64,000 bases of DNA from an uncultured Brachybacterium sp. (GCF_947500705.1 NZ_CANMSY010000005.1:1-64000), one strand, 5' to 3'; counted from the first letter of the stretch, positions 18,451 through 27,155 are shown. Numbers and translations: made by a program. The notes: a model not told the origin generated them from the sequence alone.

Positions 18451-18500
18451 ACGGTCTTTCCCTGCTTTCCCAGCTTCCCCAGCTTCCCTGCTTCCCCAGG
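18451..18500 (+). repeat. Imperfect tandem CTTCCC repeats in lysozyme leader
   Basis: About five near-copies of a 9-10 bp unit (gcTTTCCC, gcTTCCCC and variants) sit directly before the start codon of the lysozyme gene. The pyrimidine-rich tract could affect mRNA structure or be phase-variable by slippage; no function is known. Confidence 0.5.
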
Positions 18501-18507
18501 AGACGCC

Positions 18508-19308
18508 ATGTCGTCCTATCGACCCCGTCATCTCACCCCTCCTCCCGTTCCCACCGAGCCCGTCGGTGCCTCACGCCGGTCCGTGCTCCGCGGCGGAGTC
18601 CTCGGCGCCGCGGCCCTCAGCACTGGAGCAGCCGCGCTCGCGGCCCCGGCCGCGAATGCGGCCGGCATCTACGGCCAGGACGTCTCCGGCTGGCAGGGAG
18701 AGGTCGACTGGGCCGCCCAGGCCGAGCTCGGCTCCCGTTTCGCCTATGTGAAGGCCACCGAGGGTCGCAGCTATCGCAGTCCAGCCTTCGACCACCAGTA
18801 CTCCGGTGCCGGGAATGCGGGTCTCGTACGCGGCGGCTACCACTTCGCCCGCCCCGACTCCGGCGGCCCCGAGGAGCAGGCGGACTTCTTCCTCAACAAC
18901 GGCGGCGGCTGGAGCGAGGACGGCATCACCCTGCCCGGCATGGTCGACTTCGAGGGATATCACGGCCTGCCCCGGGACTACGGACTCTCCCAGCAGGAGA
19001 TGCGCGACTGGATCGTCGGCTTCTCGAACCACTACCGCGAGCAGACCGGCCGGCGCCCGGTGATCTACACGAACCTGCACTGGTGGAACGACGTGGTGGG
19101 GGACTGGACCCCGAAGAACTCGCCGCTCTTCCTCGCCTCCTACAGCTCCTGCCGCCCCAGCACCCTGCCGGGACGCTGGTGGGGCTGGGAGATGTGGCAG
19201 TACTCGGAGTCCGGCCCGTTCGCCGGGGATTCGAACCTCTGGCATGGCAGCGAGGAGCAGTTCGCGCGCTTCGTCGGCGAATACGACTACGGCGCCGACG
19301 GCATCTGA
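18508..19308 (+). CDS. Secreted GH25-family lysozyme (muramidase)
   Basis: 266 aa. A Tat-type signal (SRRSVLRGGVLG... ending A-N-A-A at about 53) precedes a GH25 domain that starts with the catalytic-strand signature YGQDVSGWQGEVDW. It also has YVKATEG, GGYHFARPD, MVDFEGY with the acidic pair, and YTNLHWW. It hydrolyses the MurNAc-GlcNAc bond of peptidoglycan. There is no extra binding domain. It stands alone between TetR and the queuosine transporter; a role in wall turnover or competition is inferred. Confidence 0.93.
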   Translation: MSSYRPRHLTPPPVPTEPVGASRRSVLRGGVLGAAALSTGAAALAAPAANAAGIYGQDVSGWQGEVDWAAQAELGSRFAYVKATEGRSYRSPAFDHQYSGAGNAGLVRGGYHFARPDSGGPEEQADFFLNNGGGWSEDGITLPGMVDFEGYHGLPRDYGLSQQEMRDWIVGFSNHYREQTGRRPVIYTNLHWWNDVVGDWTPKNSPLFLASYSSCRPSTLPGRWWGWEMWQYSESGPFAGDSNLWHGSEEQFARFVGEYDYGADGI

Positions 19309-19341
19309 GCCGACGGCAGCTGAGCGATACGTCGCACCGGA

Positions 19342-19379
19342 CGGGCCGGGCCCTGACCTCATGGTCTCGGCCCGGCCCG
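19342..19379 (+). terminator. GC hairpin downstream of lysozyme gene
   Basis: Perfect 11-bp stem CGGGCCGGGCC / GGCCCGGCCCG with a 16-nt loop and no T-tract. It ends 17 nt before the next start codon, so it may terminate or attenuate transcription between the lysozyme and transporter genes. Confidence 0.6.
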
Positions 19380-19396
19380 CTGTGTACCCTGCCCCG

Positions 19397-20170
19397 GTGA
19401 CTCAAGAACACAGCCCCCGCACACCGTCTCCCGCCCAGCACTCTGGAAGCCCGGCCGGCGCCGTCTACGCCGACCGGGGCAGCTCTCACTTCGACATACT
19501 CCTCGCCGCCATGGTCACCGTGGTCGTGCTCTCAGGGATCGGAGCTGCCAAAGGCGTCAGCTTCGGAAACATCCCCGGCACCGGCTTCGAGATCATCACC
19601 GATGGCGGCTTCTTCCTCTTCCCCCTCGCCTATGTGCTCGGCGACATCATCACCGAGCTGTACGGCGCCCGCAGCGCTCGCCGCGCGATCATCACCTCCT
19701 TCGCCGTCAGCATCCTCGCCTCGATCAGCTATCAGGTGATCATCGCGCTGCCCCCGTTCCCCGACGAGTACGGCCTGGCCAAGCAGGAGGCGCTCGAGCT
19801 CGCGCTCGGACCGGTGTGGATCGTGGTGCTCGCCGGGCTCGCAGGCTTCCTCGCCGGGCAGAGCCTGAACTCGTTCGTGGTCACTCGCATGAAGCAGCGG
19901 ATGGGGGAGCGGGGCCTGATCGCCCGGCTGTTCACGTCCTCCGGCCTCGGCGAGCTCGTGGACACGATCATCTTCTGCTCGATCGCGTCGGTCGCGATCG
20001 GCATCACGACCTTCGAGCAGTGGGCCGAGTACACGATCCTCGGTGTCGTGTACAAGGTCGCCGTCCAGTACGCGATGATCCCGGTGACCGCCGCGGTGAT
20101 CCGTTGGTTGAAGCGCACCGACCCCAGCTACCAGCGACGGCTGGCCGAGGCGCAGGAGTCCGCTGCCTGA
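19397..20170 (+). CDS. Queuosine precursor transporter (YhhQ/VUT family)
   Basis: 257 aa, about six membrane helices. Family signatures are ITDGGFFLFPLAYVLGDIITELYG and a C-terminal LGELVDTIIFCSIAS helix. It imports queuine/preQ0-type bases for tRNA modification in known members. The start taken is GTG 19397, with TACCCT 6 nt before it suggesting a leaderless transcript; an ATG at 19361 inside the hairpin loop is possible. No queuosine synthesis genes lie nearby. Confidence 0.9.
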   Translation: MTQEHSPRTPSPAQHSGSPAGAVYADRGSSHFDILLAAMVTVVVLSGIGAAKGVSFGNIPGTGFEIITDGGFFLFPLAYVLGDIITELYGARSARRAIITSFAVSILASISYQVIIALPPFPDEYGLAKQEALELALGPVWIVVLAGLAGFLAGQSLNSFVVTRMKQRMGERGLIARLFTSSGLGELVDTIIFCSIASVAIGITTFEQWAEYTILGVVYKVAVQYAMIPVTAAVIRWLKRTDPSYQRRLAEAQESAA

Positions 20171-20187
20171 GTCGGGCTATACGCATC

Positions 20188-20206
20188 GCAAGCGCTTGCA
20201 TAGGAT
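20188..20206 (+). promoter_or_regulatory. Palindromic operator overlapping promoter of efflux gene
   Basis: GCAAGCGCTTGC (20188-20199) is a perfect 12-bp palindrome of the LacI-family type (central CG). It is followed at once by TAGGAT (20201-20206), a plausible -10 box. A repressor bound here would block transcription of the MFS gene. The regulator is not in the window. Confidence 0.6.
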
Positions 20207-20278
20207 GGTCGGATCGAGCCGGGCGGGATCCCTGTGATCCCCCTGGCTCGACGTCTGACTGCCCGAAAGGAACACCCC

Positions 20279-21670
20279 GTGGCTCCCGCCGCCGACGACA
20301 TCTCCCGCGAGGACGCTCGCGAAGAGCCGACCACCTCCACCGGCTCCCTTCCCACGATCACCGGCTCCATCCCCACCATCACCGGCGCGATCCCCGTGCT
20401 CGAGGATCCGGCGGACCACGAGATGGCCCGCCTCCCCGATGAGGAGCAGCTCAGCCGCACCCGCAGCAAGGTCACCGCGATGGTGATCCTCGTGCTCACC
20501 ACGCTCAGCGCGATCGGCCCGCTCGCCACCGATATGTACATCCCGGCCTTCCCGGAAGTGGCTGAGGAGCTCGGCAGCACCGCCTCGATGATGCAGCTGA
20601 CGATCACGGCGTTCTTCCTCGGCACCGCGAGCGGACAGGTCGTCGCGGGCCCTCTCTCGGACCGCATGGGCCGCCGTATCCCGCTGCTGATCGGCATCGT
20701 GCTGTGCCTGGTGGCCTCGATCGGCTGCGCCCTCGCCGGGGATGTGGAGATGCTCCTGGTGATGCGAGTGCTGCAGGGGATCGGCGGCGGCTTCGGCATG
20801 GTGCTGGGCCGCGCCGTGCTCATCGACATGACCGACGGCCCGGAACTGTTCCGGATCATGAACATCATGCAGGGCGTGGGCGGCGTCGCTCCGATCGTCG
20901 CACCGCTGCTGGGCGGCCTGATCCTCATCGTCGGTCAGTGGCGCGAGATCTTCCTGGTCATCGCCGCGATGTCGCTGGTCTCGCTGCTCGGGGTGATCTT
21001 CCTGATCCCCGAATCCCTTCCGGTCGCACGCCGTCACTCCGGCGGGTTCCGCACCTTCCTGAGGAATGTCCGGTCGCTGCTGCGCCGCCGGATCTTCGTG
21101 GCCTACCTGCTGGTGAACGCGTTCTCCGCCTTCGCGCTGATGGCGTACGTCTCGGCCTCCTCCTTCGTGGTCCAGGAGATGCTCGGATTCACCTCCACCG
21201 AGTACTCGGTGAGCTTCGCGATCAACTCGATGGGCATGATGGCGCTCTCGCTGCTCTCGGCGCGGCTCACCCGCACCATCCACCCGCGCGCGCTGATCCG
21301 CGTGGGTCTGATCGCGGTGTCGCTCGCGAGCTTCGCGCTGCTGATCGGCAGCCTGTTCCTGGACACCCCGGCGTGGATCGTGCTGCCGGCGTTCTTCTTC
21401 ACCGTCGCGCCGCAGGGCATGATCTTCGGCAACGGCGGCGCCCTCGCCTCGGACCAGGCGCGCGAGTTCGCGGGCACCGGGTCGGCGATGCTCGGCCTGG
21501 GATTCTCCTTCTCGGCCTCGATCGCGGCGCCCCTGGTGGGCATCGCAGGCACGCAGTCCTCACTGCCGATGGCGATCACGATGGTGGTGGGAAGCCTGAT
21601 CTCGGCGGGGTTCTTCATCATGGCCGGCCGGGGGAGCGGCACCGCGAACCCCCACACGGCCACGGCCTGA
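20279..21670 (+). CDS. Bcr/CflA-type MFS drug-efflux transporter
   Basis: 463 aa, 12 membrane helices. It begins after a hydrophilic ~55-residue N-tail that contains repeated TITGSIP-like units. Motifs are the Bcr/CflA signature LSAIGPLATDMYIPAFP in helix 1, SDRMGRRIPLL between helices 2 and 3, and RVLQGIGGGFGMVLGRA. It is a proton-driven exporter of drugs or metabolites. GTG 20279 was selected because of AAAGGA 7 nt upstream. The palindromic operator upstream suggests repression by a LacI-like protein. Confidence 0.9.
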   Translation: MAPAADDISREDAREEPTTSTGSLPTITGSIPTITGAIPVLEDPADHEMARLPDEEQLSRTRSKVTAMVILVLTTLSAIGPLATDMYIPAFPEVAEELGSTASMMQLTITAFFLGTASGQVVAGPLSDRMGRRIPLLIGIVLCLVASIGCALAGDVEMLLVMRVLQGIGGGFGMVLGRAVLIDMTDGPELFRIMNIMQGVGGVAPIVAPLLGGLILIVGQWREIFLVIAAMSLVSLLGVIFLIPESLPVARRHSGGFRTFLRNVRSLLRRRIFVAYLLVNAFSAFALMAYVSASSFVVQEMLGFTSTEYSVSFAINSMGMMALSLLSARLTRTIHPRALIRVGLIAVSLASFALLIGSLFLDTPAWIVLPAFFFTVAPQGMIFGNGGALASDQAREFAGTGSAMLGLGFSFSASIAAPLVGIAGTQSSLPMAITMVVGSLISAGFFIMAGRGSGTANPHTATA

Positions 21671-21676
21671 GCAGAC

Positions 21677-21710
21677 CTGTCGAGCAGAACTGTCGAGCGA
21701 AGCTGTCGAG
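21677..21710 (+). repeat. Three CTGTCGAG repeats at 13-bp period
   Basis: CTGTCGAG at 21677, 21690 and 21703, between the efflux stop and the RBS of the next gene. A regular 13-bp period and a location in the intercistronic leader are seen; a role is unknown. Confidence 0.5.
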
Positions 21711-21721
21711 AGGAGCCGGCG

Positions 21722-22225
21722 ATGATCCTGCCCGAGGTGCGCGATCCGCGCATGGTGACGGTCCGTCGTGGGGGCACCCTGCAGGACGAGCACCATCGGC
21801 TGCTGGCCCGCTGGGCGGCCGACTGCGCGGAGCACGTGCTCGTGCTGTTCGAGACCGTCCAGCCGGGCGACGCGCGTCCCCGGGATGCGATCGTCGCGGC
21901 GCGCGCCTGGGCCGACGGCGCGATGCCGATGATGCGCGCCCGGGCGCTCGGCGGGCACGCGATGGGCGCCGCCCGCCCGCTGCGCGGTGCCGCTCGCTTC
22001 GCCGCCTATGCCGCTGGGCAGGCCGCCTGCGTGGGCCACATCGCCGAGCATGATCTGGGTGCCGCCGCCTATGCGCTCAAGGCCGTACGCAGCGCCTCCG
22101 GCGATGACGCGCTGAGGAGCGAGCGGGACCGGCAGCGCGCCCGGTTGCCGGCAGCAGTGCGAGAGCTCGTGCTCGAGGACCAGCGGAGTCGGGACGCGAT
22201 CTGCTGGTCGCTCTTCTCGCTGTGA
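21722..22225 (+). CDS. Imm5-like putative immunity protein
   Basis: 167 aa, all-alpha and Ala/Arg-rich. It carries RDAIVAARAWADG, then repeated A-x-x-A helices and AGQAACVGHIAEHDLGAAAYALKA. This is the pattern of the Imm5-like family found beside polymorphic toxins. No toxin gene is near. It follows the efflux gene by 51 bp with RBS GAGGAG. Orphan immunity genes can protect against neighbours' toxins; that is inference. Confidence 0.7.
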   Translation: MILPEVRDPRMVTVRRGGTLQDEHHRLLARWAADCAEHVLVLFETVQPGDARPRDAIVAARAWADGAMPMMRARALGGHAMGAARPLRGAARFAAYAAGQAACVGHIAEHDLGAAAYALKAVRSASGDDALRSERDRQRARLPAAVRELVLEDQRSRDAICWSLFSL

Positions 22226-22241
22226 GCCGGCGTCGTCCTGG

Positions 22242-23013
22242 TCAAGCCTCGTCGCGCGCGAGCATGGCGAGGTCGCGCACGGCGTAGCGCAGATGCTCGA
22301 CCTCCTCGGTGAGCACCACCCGCAGACAGCGCCGCACCCGGTACTCGCGCTCGGGATAGCCGGGCCCGGGGTGCCGGTGCACACCCGGTCCAGCTCGTCC
22401 TCGGTGAGGTGGGTGAGCAGATGCTCCACGTCGGCCCGCCGTGCTGCGCGCACCTCCAGCACCTGCGCGAGCGTCGGCTCCGCCGCAGGGTCGAGCCCCA
22501 GCTCATCCACGATCTCGCGCGGGGTGCCTCCCGCCGGCAGGCCCCACGGGTGGTGCGGTGAGGGCTCGGCCAGCACGGCGGTCCCGATCCACGTATCGGC
22601 CGCGAAGCGCAGGTGCCGCAGCGTCTGCACGAGCGACCACTCGCCGTTCACCGAGGCGTGCGCGCGGGCCGACGGCGCCTCTCGCAGTGCGCTGAGCAGC
22701 TCGTCCCACCTGGCCTGCACGATCTGCCAGGCCCCACGGAAGTCCTCCGGAGTCTCTGCCTCGCGCGCCTCCCGGCGGCCCGGGTTGCGCGCATCGAGCA
22801 CGCCCTGCACGTGCGCCGTGACGTCGACGTCATGGACGACGTCTTCTGCAGGGCGCCGCTCACGCTCACCGTGGTCCCGATGCTGTCGAGGATCCGCAGC
22901 CCGTCGACCTGGCTGTCACGGATCTCGAGGTCCCGCAGGTCGCCGCCGGTGATCCGTGCACCGCGCAGCATGAGGTCCCCAAGGAGCCGGCCGGGGGAGT
23001 CCGTGTGGTCCAT
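22242..23013 (-). pseudogene. DinB-superfamily / pentapeptide protein gene with two frameshifts
   Basis: The N-terminal part (from ATG 23013) reads pentapeptide-like GARITGGDLRDLEIRDSQVDGLRI. The middle, in another frame, reads DVDVTAHVQGVLDARNPGR then EWSLVQTLRHLRFAADTW, typical of DinB_2 proteins. The end, in a third frame, reads a family-like C-terminus down to a TGA at 22242. The frame breaks are near 22846-22870 and in the GC run at 22356-22370 (one missing base would restore the frame). The gene is either decayed or hit by two sequencing errors. Intact relatives are thiol-dependent (mycothiol/bacillithiol) enzymes of unknown substrate. Confidence 0.75.
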
Positions 23014-23556
23014 GCGGATCAGTCTGCGGTCTCCGCCCGACGCACGGAAGGCTTCCCGGCGGACAGCCGAACCGATCCTGGCCAGCAATGATGCAGAGAA
23101 CCTGCAGGTCAGGAGCATGTTTTTCGGGAGGATGGTGGGGGAGCGGCCGGTGGGTATGCACGGTGACGATCTGGCGAAACTGCATACAGCGTTTACGGTA
23201 CGTAGTTCGGCGTTCACCTCTAAGATGCTGTGTTCGAGCTTCCGCTGCCAATGGCGAGTAAATGCCGTACCGAGCGCCAGGACGCCGAAGCTCTGGCGCA
23301 GGCGCAGGCGCATCAGCATCGGCGATCCGGCATCTGCGCCTCGACATCTGCACCTCGGCATCATCGTTAGTCGGCGCGCGAACCCGTCGTCGAATCGGCC
23401 CAGGCGACGGAACGGGTGACGGAACGACCCCCGGCCGCCGGGTCAACCCCTTCCATGCGTCGCCGATAATGCACGTTATGTAAAGTGGTGCCGGAGCGAC
23501 GCCACAAGAGGGCACTCCGGACGGTCCTGCACCCTGCGCCCGGCGTCCTGTTCAGC
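23014..23556. other. Gene-poor, lower-GC stretch containing the dif-like site
   Basis: About 540 bp with no convincing gene. GC drops around 23060-23260. Frames in either direction lack RBS and motifs. A dif-like sequence lies near its right edge (23459-23486). Confidence 0.6.
23459..23486 (+). other. Candidate dif site (XerC/XerD recombination)
   Basis: 28-bp window with CCGATAAT, a 2-nt GC centre, then ACGTTATG and TAAAGT. Compared from memory with the published actinobacterial dif consensus (arms CCGATAAT and ACATTATG), about 25 of 28 positions agree. It is intergenic and beside decayed sequence. If real, this window is at the replication terminus. An alternative is the attachment site of a Xer-exploiting mobile element. 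Confidence 0.75.
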
Positions 23557-24147
23557 TCACGCCGGCTCTACGGTCATGACCATGACGCAGTTCTTCAGCC
23601 CCTTGGGTCGGTCGTAGGCGAAACCGAGCCGCTCGTACAGACGGCGGGTTCCGTTGTACAGGAACGACGAGGACATCTTCTTGGTCTGGTGGGTCAGGTC
23701 GTGCGGATAGCTCTCGACCCTCCCGCCGCCTGCCATCGCGATCTGCTCCAGCGCTCCGGTGATCGCCAGCTCGGTGACACCCTGGCGCCGGTGGCGCTTG
23801 TCGACGAAGACACAGGTGATCCGGAAGTCCGGCGTGGTCGTGCTGGTGGCGTCGTACTGCTTGCGGTGGTGGATCGTCGGCAGCTCCTCCGGGGTGCCGT
23901 ACTCGGCCCAGGCGATGGCCTCATCGCCGTCCATGACCAGCGCAGCGTGCGCCGTCCCCTGCTCGACATGGGCCTTCTTCAGCAGGCGATTGCCCTCGAA
24001 GCTCTCCCCGCGCCCTTCGCAGTCAGGATGGAAGTACAGGCACCAGCAGCCTCCGAAGATGCCGTTGTGCCGCTGAACCAGGGCCTCGAAGGCAGGCCAG
24101 GTCCGGATGTCCAGGGGCTCGATGCGGTACGTCGGTCCGTCGGGCAT
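23557..24147 (-). CDS. GNAT-family acetyltransferase
   Basis: 196 aa. The N-terminal strand begins YRIEPLDIRTWPAFEALV. FGGCWCLYFHP is a signature of a small GNAT subgroup. The acetyl-CoA site lies around VDKRHRRQGVTELAI and the C-terminus has RRLYERLGF. The gene starts 1 nt from the stop of the PCD-VOC gene upstream, so it is the second gene of a two-gene unit. Substrate unknown. Confidence 0.85.
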   Translation of the reverse strand: MPDGPTYRIEPLDIRTWPAFEALVQRHNGIFGGCWCLYFHPDCEGRGESFEGNRLLKKAHVEQGTAHAALVMDGDEAIAWAEYGTPEELPTIHHRKQYDATSTTTPDFRITCVFVDKRHRRQGVTELAITGALEQIAMAGGGRVESYPHDLTHQTKKMSSSFLYNGTRRLYERLGFAYDRPKGLKNCVMVMTVEPA

Positions 24148-24148
24148 G

Positions 24149-24616
24149 TCAGTCCCTCATGCTCGCCGCGGGCGCCGGAGCGCACACGGCTCCCCTGTTG
24201 CCGTCCTGGTCGGCGATCACCACGAGCGAGGGTGCCTGTCCGTCATCGACGACGGTCCCACCGGCGGCAACGGCCGCCGCGATCCGCTGCGGTGCGACCT
24301 CCGGAGTCACGTACACCTCAAGATGGAACCGTTGCGCCAGGTCCAGGTCCTTCTGGGTGACCCACTGGACGATGTACTCGGTCTCCCCCTCGCGATAGAT
24401 CGCGTCGTCACTGACCAGCTTCAGATCGACATGACCGGCGTCCATCGTCACTCGGGGATGATGTCCGAGCTCGGTTCCGACCTCGCCGATGTCCACGAGG
24501 AAACGCGCTCCCGCTTCGAAGTCGTCGATGAGATACCGGGCGTGCAGGCCCTGGGCGAGCTGGCACCAGTCCTTCAGGTGGGCTGCGGCGATCTGAGCTG
24601 TTCCGAGCATGTCCAT
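24149..24616 (-). CDS. Pterin dehydratase-like domain fused to half VOC domain
   Basis: 155 aa. Residues ~10-95 resemble pterin-4a-carbinolamine dehydratase: ELGHHPRV, GHVDLKLVS and WVTQKDLDLAQR correspond to its HHP...TH...T..D motifs. Residues ~98-150 form a half glyoxalase/VOC module (LEVYVTPEVAPQRIAAAVAAGG...VIADQDGNRGAVC). This two-part design recurs in actinobacterial VOC-annotated proteins. The second H of the dehydratase site appears replaced, so activity is uncertain. Upstream partner of the GNAT gene. Confidence 0.75.
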   Translation of the reverse strand: MDMLGTAQIAAAHLKDWCQLAQGLHARYLIDDFEAGARFLVDIGEVGTELGHHPRVTMDAGHVDLKLVSDDAIYREGETEYIVQWVTQKDLDLAQRFHLEVYVTPEVAPQRIAAAVAAGGTVVDDGQAPSLVVIADQDGNRGAVCAPAPAASMRD

Positions 24617-24702
24617 GCGCTTGAGCGTAGGCGCGGCCCCACCCAGCCACCAGTCCCCTGCTCACCTCGATCTGCTGGCCGAGGGTCTCGAGTGCGCCGT
24701 GC

Positions 24703-25272
24703 TCAGAACGCGGCGACGACGCCCTGTCCGTCGGACCAGGTGGCGAGCAGCCGCACGGTGCCGTCGAGATCACCGATGGTGCGGGCGATGGTGAACGGCG
24801 CGCCCTCCAGCAGCTCGTCGCCCGTCGGCGGCTGCTCGCCCTCGTCGACCTCGAGGCTGAGTGTCACGCTCTGCGGCAGCGTCTCGCTCAGCGTCCCATC
24901 CTCGTCGTGGATCTCCAACACTGCCTGCTGCTGCTCCCCGCAGATCGCGCGACGGAAGCAGTCCAGCGCGGTCTCATCGGCCAGGCCGTCGTAGACGAAA
25001 CGCTCCCCGAGCACCGAATGCTGCATGGTGGCCAGCAGATGCTCGTCAGCACCGTCGACCCGGGCCGGTCGATAGGTCAGCGGCAGATGGTAGGTCGTCT
25101 CCCCCATGCGCACCAGATGGCACTCCACGCCGACCTCACCCTCGGGGTCATCGAAGCGGTAGGTACCGAGCAGCTCGAGCTCACCGGTCTCGCCCCAGGA
25201 ACGCTCGGACAGGAAGCTGTGCAGGATCTCGGTCTTGTTGGGGCTGAGCTCGGCCCGGTAGATGATCGCCAT
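24703..25272 (-). CDS. Maltokinase N-terminal-cap-like protein
   Basis: 189 aa. It begins MAIIYRAELSPNKTEIL, then YRFDDPEGEVGVECHLVR, LPLTYRPA and TMQHSVLGERFVYDG, the pattern of the cap domain found at the N-terminus of maltokinases and in stand-alone CG0192-type proteins. No kinase domain follows. In known cases the cap regulates a carbohydrate kinase; here it is alone and its partner is unknown. Confidence 0.8.
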   Translation of the reverse strand: MAIIYRAELSPNKTEILHSFLSERSWGETGELELLGTYRFDDPEGEVGVECHLVRMGETTYHLPLTYRPARVDGADEHLLATMQHSVLGERFVYDGLADETALDCFRRAICGEQQQAVLEIHDEDGTLSETLPQSVTLSLEVDEGEQPPTGDELLEGAPFTIARTIGDLDGTVRLLATWSDGQGVVAAF

Positions 25273-25368
25273 GTCTCCACGGTAGTGCCATGCTCCCCCG
25301 CGACACGCATGAGAGCTCCCACATCGGAGGTTCCTCGGGACCTCATCAAATATTCATAGACTTCCCGC

Positions 25369-26139
25369 ATGACGCCCAGTTCGCCTGAGACGCACCACTT
25401 CCGCCCCTTGACTCTCCACAAGGTGGCGCTCTGGCTCATCGCTGTGGCCGCGGCGATCATCGTGATCGCCCTGGTGTTCCTGCTCGCGCATCAGCGCACC
25501 ACCGGAGTGCTCTCGCAGAACCTGCACACGGTGTTCTGGTATTTCGATGTGGGGCGCGAGTACAACATGGCCACCTGGTACAACTCCGGGCTGTGGCTGC
25601 TGGTGGGTGCGCTGTCCGCGGCGATCGCGGTCGCCCGCTCGGCGCATCGCCGCTCCTGGTGGTTGCTCACCGCAGTGGCGCTGTTCGCCTCTGTGGATGA
25701 ATACCTCGAAGTGCATGAGCGCCTGGACCTGCCGGCGGACCGTCTGCTCGAGCGCCTGCCCTTCGACCTCGGATTCTCGTGGGTGCTGTTCGGTGCACCG
25801 ATCGCACTGGTGATCGGGGTGCTGCTGCTTCGCCTGGTCCTCGCCCTGCCCGCCCGGGCTCGCAACGGACTGTTCCTCGGTGGGGCGCTCTTCCTGCTCG
25901 GCGCGATCGGTGTCGAGAGCATGAACGGGATGATCCTCGCCGGCAACGACCACATCGTGAACAACGCCTACATCTACGGCACGATGCTCGAGGAGCTGTT
26001 GGAGATGAGCGGTGTCGCCGTCGCCTTCGCGTCCCTGCTCAGCCTCTTCCAGCATGATGCGCGCAACGGGATGCTGCGCCTGGATCCTGCGGTGCTGCCT
26101 CCGGTCAAGCCGCGGGAGGGATCGCCAGCTCCCCGCTGA
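25369..26139 (+). CDS. Six-helix integral membrane protein of unknown function
   Basis: 256 aa with about six or seven hydrophobic segments. A conserved-looking loop SVDEYLEVHERLDLPADRLLE between helices 3 and 4 and a later GVESMNGMILAGNDHIVNNA carry acidic/His residues that could bind metal or haem. TAGACT (25357-25362) is 6 nt before the ATG, suggesting a leaderless mRNA. I do not recognise the family. Confidence 0.7.
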   Translation: MTPSSPETHHFRPLTLHKVALWLIAVAAAIIVIALVFLLAHQRTTGVLSQNLHTVFWYFDVGREYNMATWYNSGLWLLVGALSAAIAVARSAHRRSWWLLTAVALFASVDEYLEVHERLDLPADRLLERLPFDLGFSWVLFGAPIALVIGVLLLRLVLALPARARNGLFLGGALFLLGAIGVESMNGMILAGNDHIVNNAYIYGTMLEELLEMSGVAVAFASLLSLFQHDARNGMLRLDPAVLPPVKPREGSPAPR

Positions 26140-26194
26140 TCCGACCGTCGGCCATCGTGAGGAAGTGATCCGCCCACCAGTAGGCGGGTGAGCC

Positions 26195-27124
26195 TCAGCG
26201 GGACCCGGCCGCGTCGCCCAGGGGCACCAGCACCGGTTCGGTGCCCGTCGGGGAGAACTGCAGCACTGCAGCGCCGGGGTGAAGCTGTGGATCGCGCCGA
26301 TAGCGCTCGTAGAGGGTGCGCTCGACCTCCATGTCCCCGGCGTCGGCGGCCACCAGCTGCGCGGCGATCTCGTCGAGCATGATGAGCAGTCCCTCCCCGT
26401 GCGACTCCCCCGGCGGTGGGATCGCGCCCCAGCCGTCCCAGAGCAGCAGTTCGTCCCCATAGCGGTGCGCGAGCTCCCAGAAGAGTTCGGAGAGCACGAA
26501 GTCGGCACCGCTGAGCGGATGATCGGGGGCCACGCCGTACGAGGAGGGGTCCAGCGAGCCGTCCCGCAGGTTGAGGTAGGCCTCGGCCGCGGTGGTGAAG
26601 GGTGCATCCGGGCCGGTGGCCAGGTCCAGCGGGTCCGGGAGCAGGCCGAACTCCGGGGCGACCTCGGGATCGAAGCGCCGCCAGCGCTGCCCGTCGAACA
26701 TCTCCGCCACCACGTGGTCGTGATGCCACCCTTCGCGGAAGTAGTCGGCGAAGCCGACGCGGCTGCGCGCCGGGATCCCGTGATGGCGCAGGATGCTCAC
26801 GGCGAGCAGTGTGTGGTCGCGGCAGCAGCCCTGCAGTCGATCCCCGATCGCCCGCTCCGCGGTGAGCGGCAGTCCCGGGTGGCGCTGCTGGTCCAAGGAG
26901 AGCTGCGCGGCGACCCAGCGCAGGTCCACGTCCGCCCGGCTGCTGGCGGGCAGATGCTCGGCCTCGGCGCGGTAGTGGGCCAGAAGGGTTCGCACCACCG
27001 GCCCGATGGCTTCCGGTACGGGTGGGATCTCGTCGAAGAGCGCCGCATGTTCGCCCGGGTCGCTGAACACGGTCTGGGGAGTCCAGTCCGAGGGGACGGG
27101 CAGGGTCGAGAGCGTCAGTGCCAT
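26195..27124 (-). CDS. Transglutaminase-like (cysteine-peptidase fold) protein
   Basis: 309 aa. Catalytic-type Cys in LQGCCRDHTLLAVSILRHHG, His in WHHDHVVAEMFDG and Asp in RRFDPEV give a complete Cys-His-Asp triad of the transglutaminase core. The C-terminal half is family-specific. ATG 27124 was chosen as the natural N-terminus; the frame is open to 27415 but that overlaps the HAD gene. Function unknown, cytoplasmic. Confidence 0.85.
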   Translation of the reverse strand: MALTLSTLPVPSDWTPQTVFSDPGEHAALFDEIPPVPEAIGPVVRTLLAHYRAEAEHLPASSRADVDLRWVAAQLSLDQQRHPGLPLTAERAIGDRLQGCCRDHTLLAVSILRHHGIPARSRVGFADYFREGWHHDHVVAEMFDGQRWRRFDPEVAPEFGLLPDPLDLATGPDAPFTTAAEAYLNLRDGSLDPSSYGVAPDHPLSGADFVLSELFWELAHRYGDELLLWDGWGAIPPPGESHGEGLLIMLDEIAAQLVAADAGDMEVERTLYERYRRDPQLHPGAAVLQFSPTGTEPVLVPLGDAAGSR

Positions 27125-27155
27125 CGATCCAGTATGGAGGCGGTGCTCGCCCGTG

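Noticed and set aside
22916-23515. A 199-codon minus-strand frame across the dif-like region
   Set aside because: No RBS or motif, Arg/Pro-rich and it would read through the dif-like site; more likely chance.
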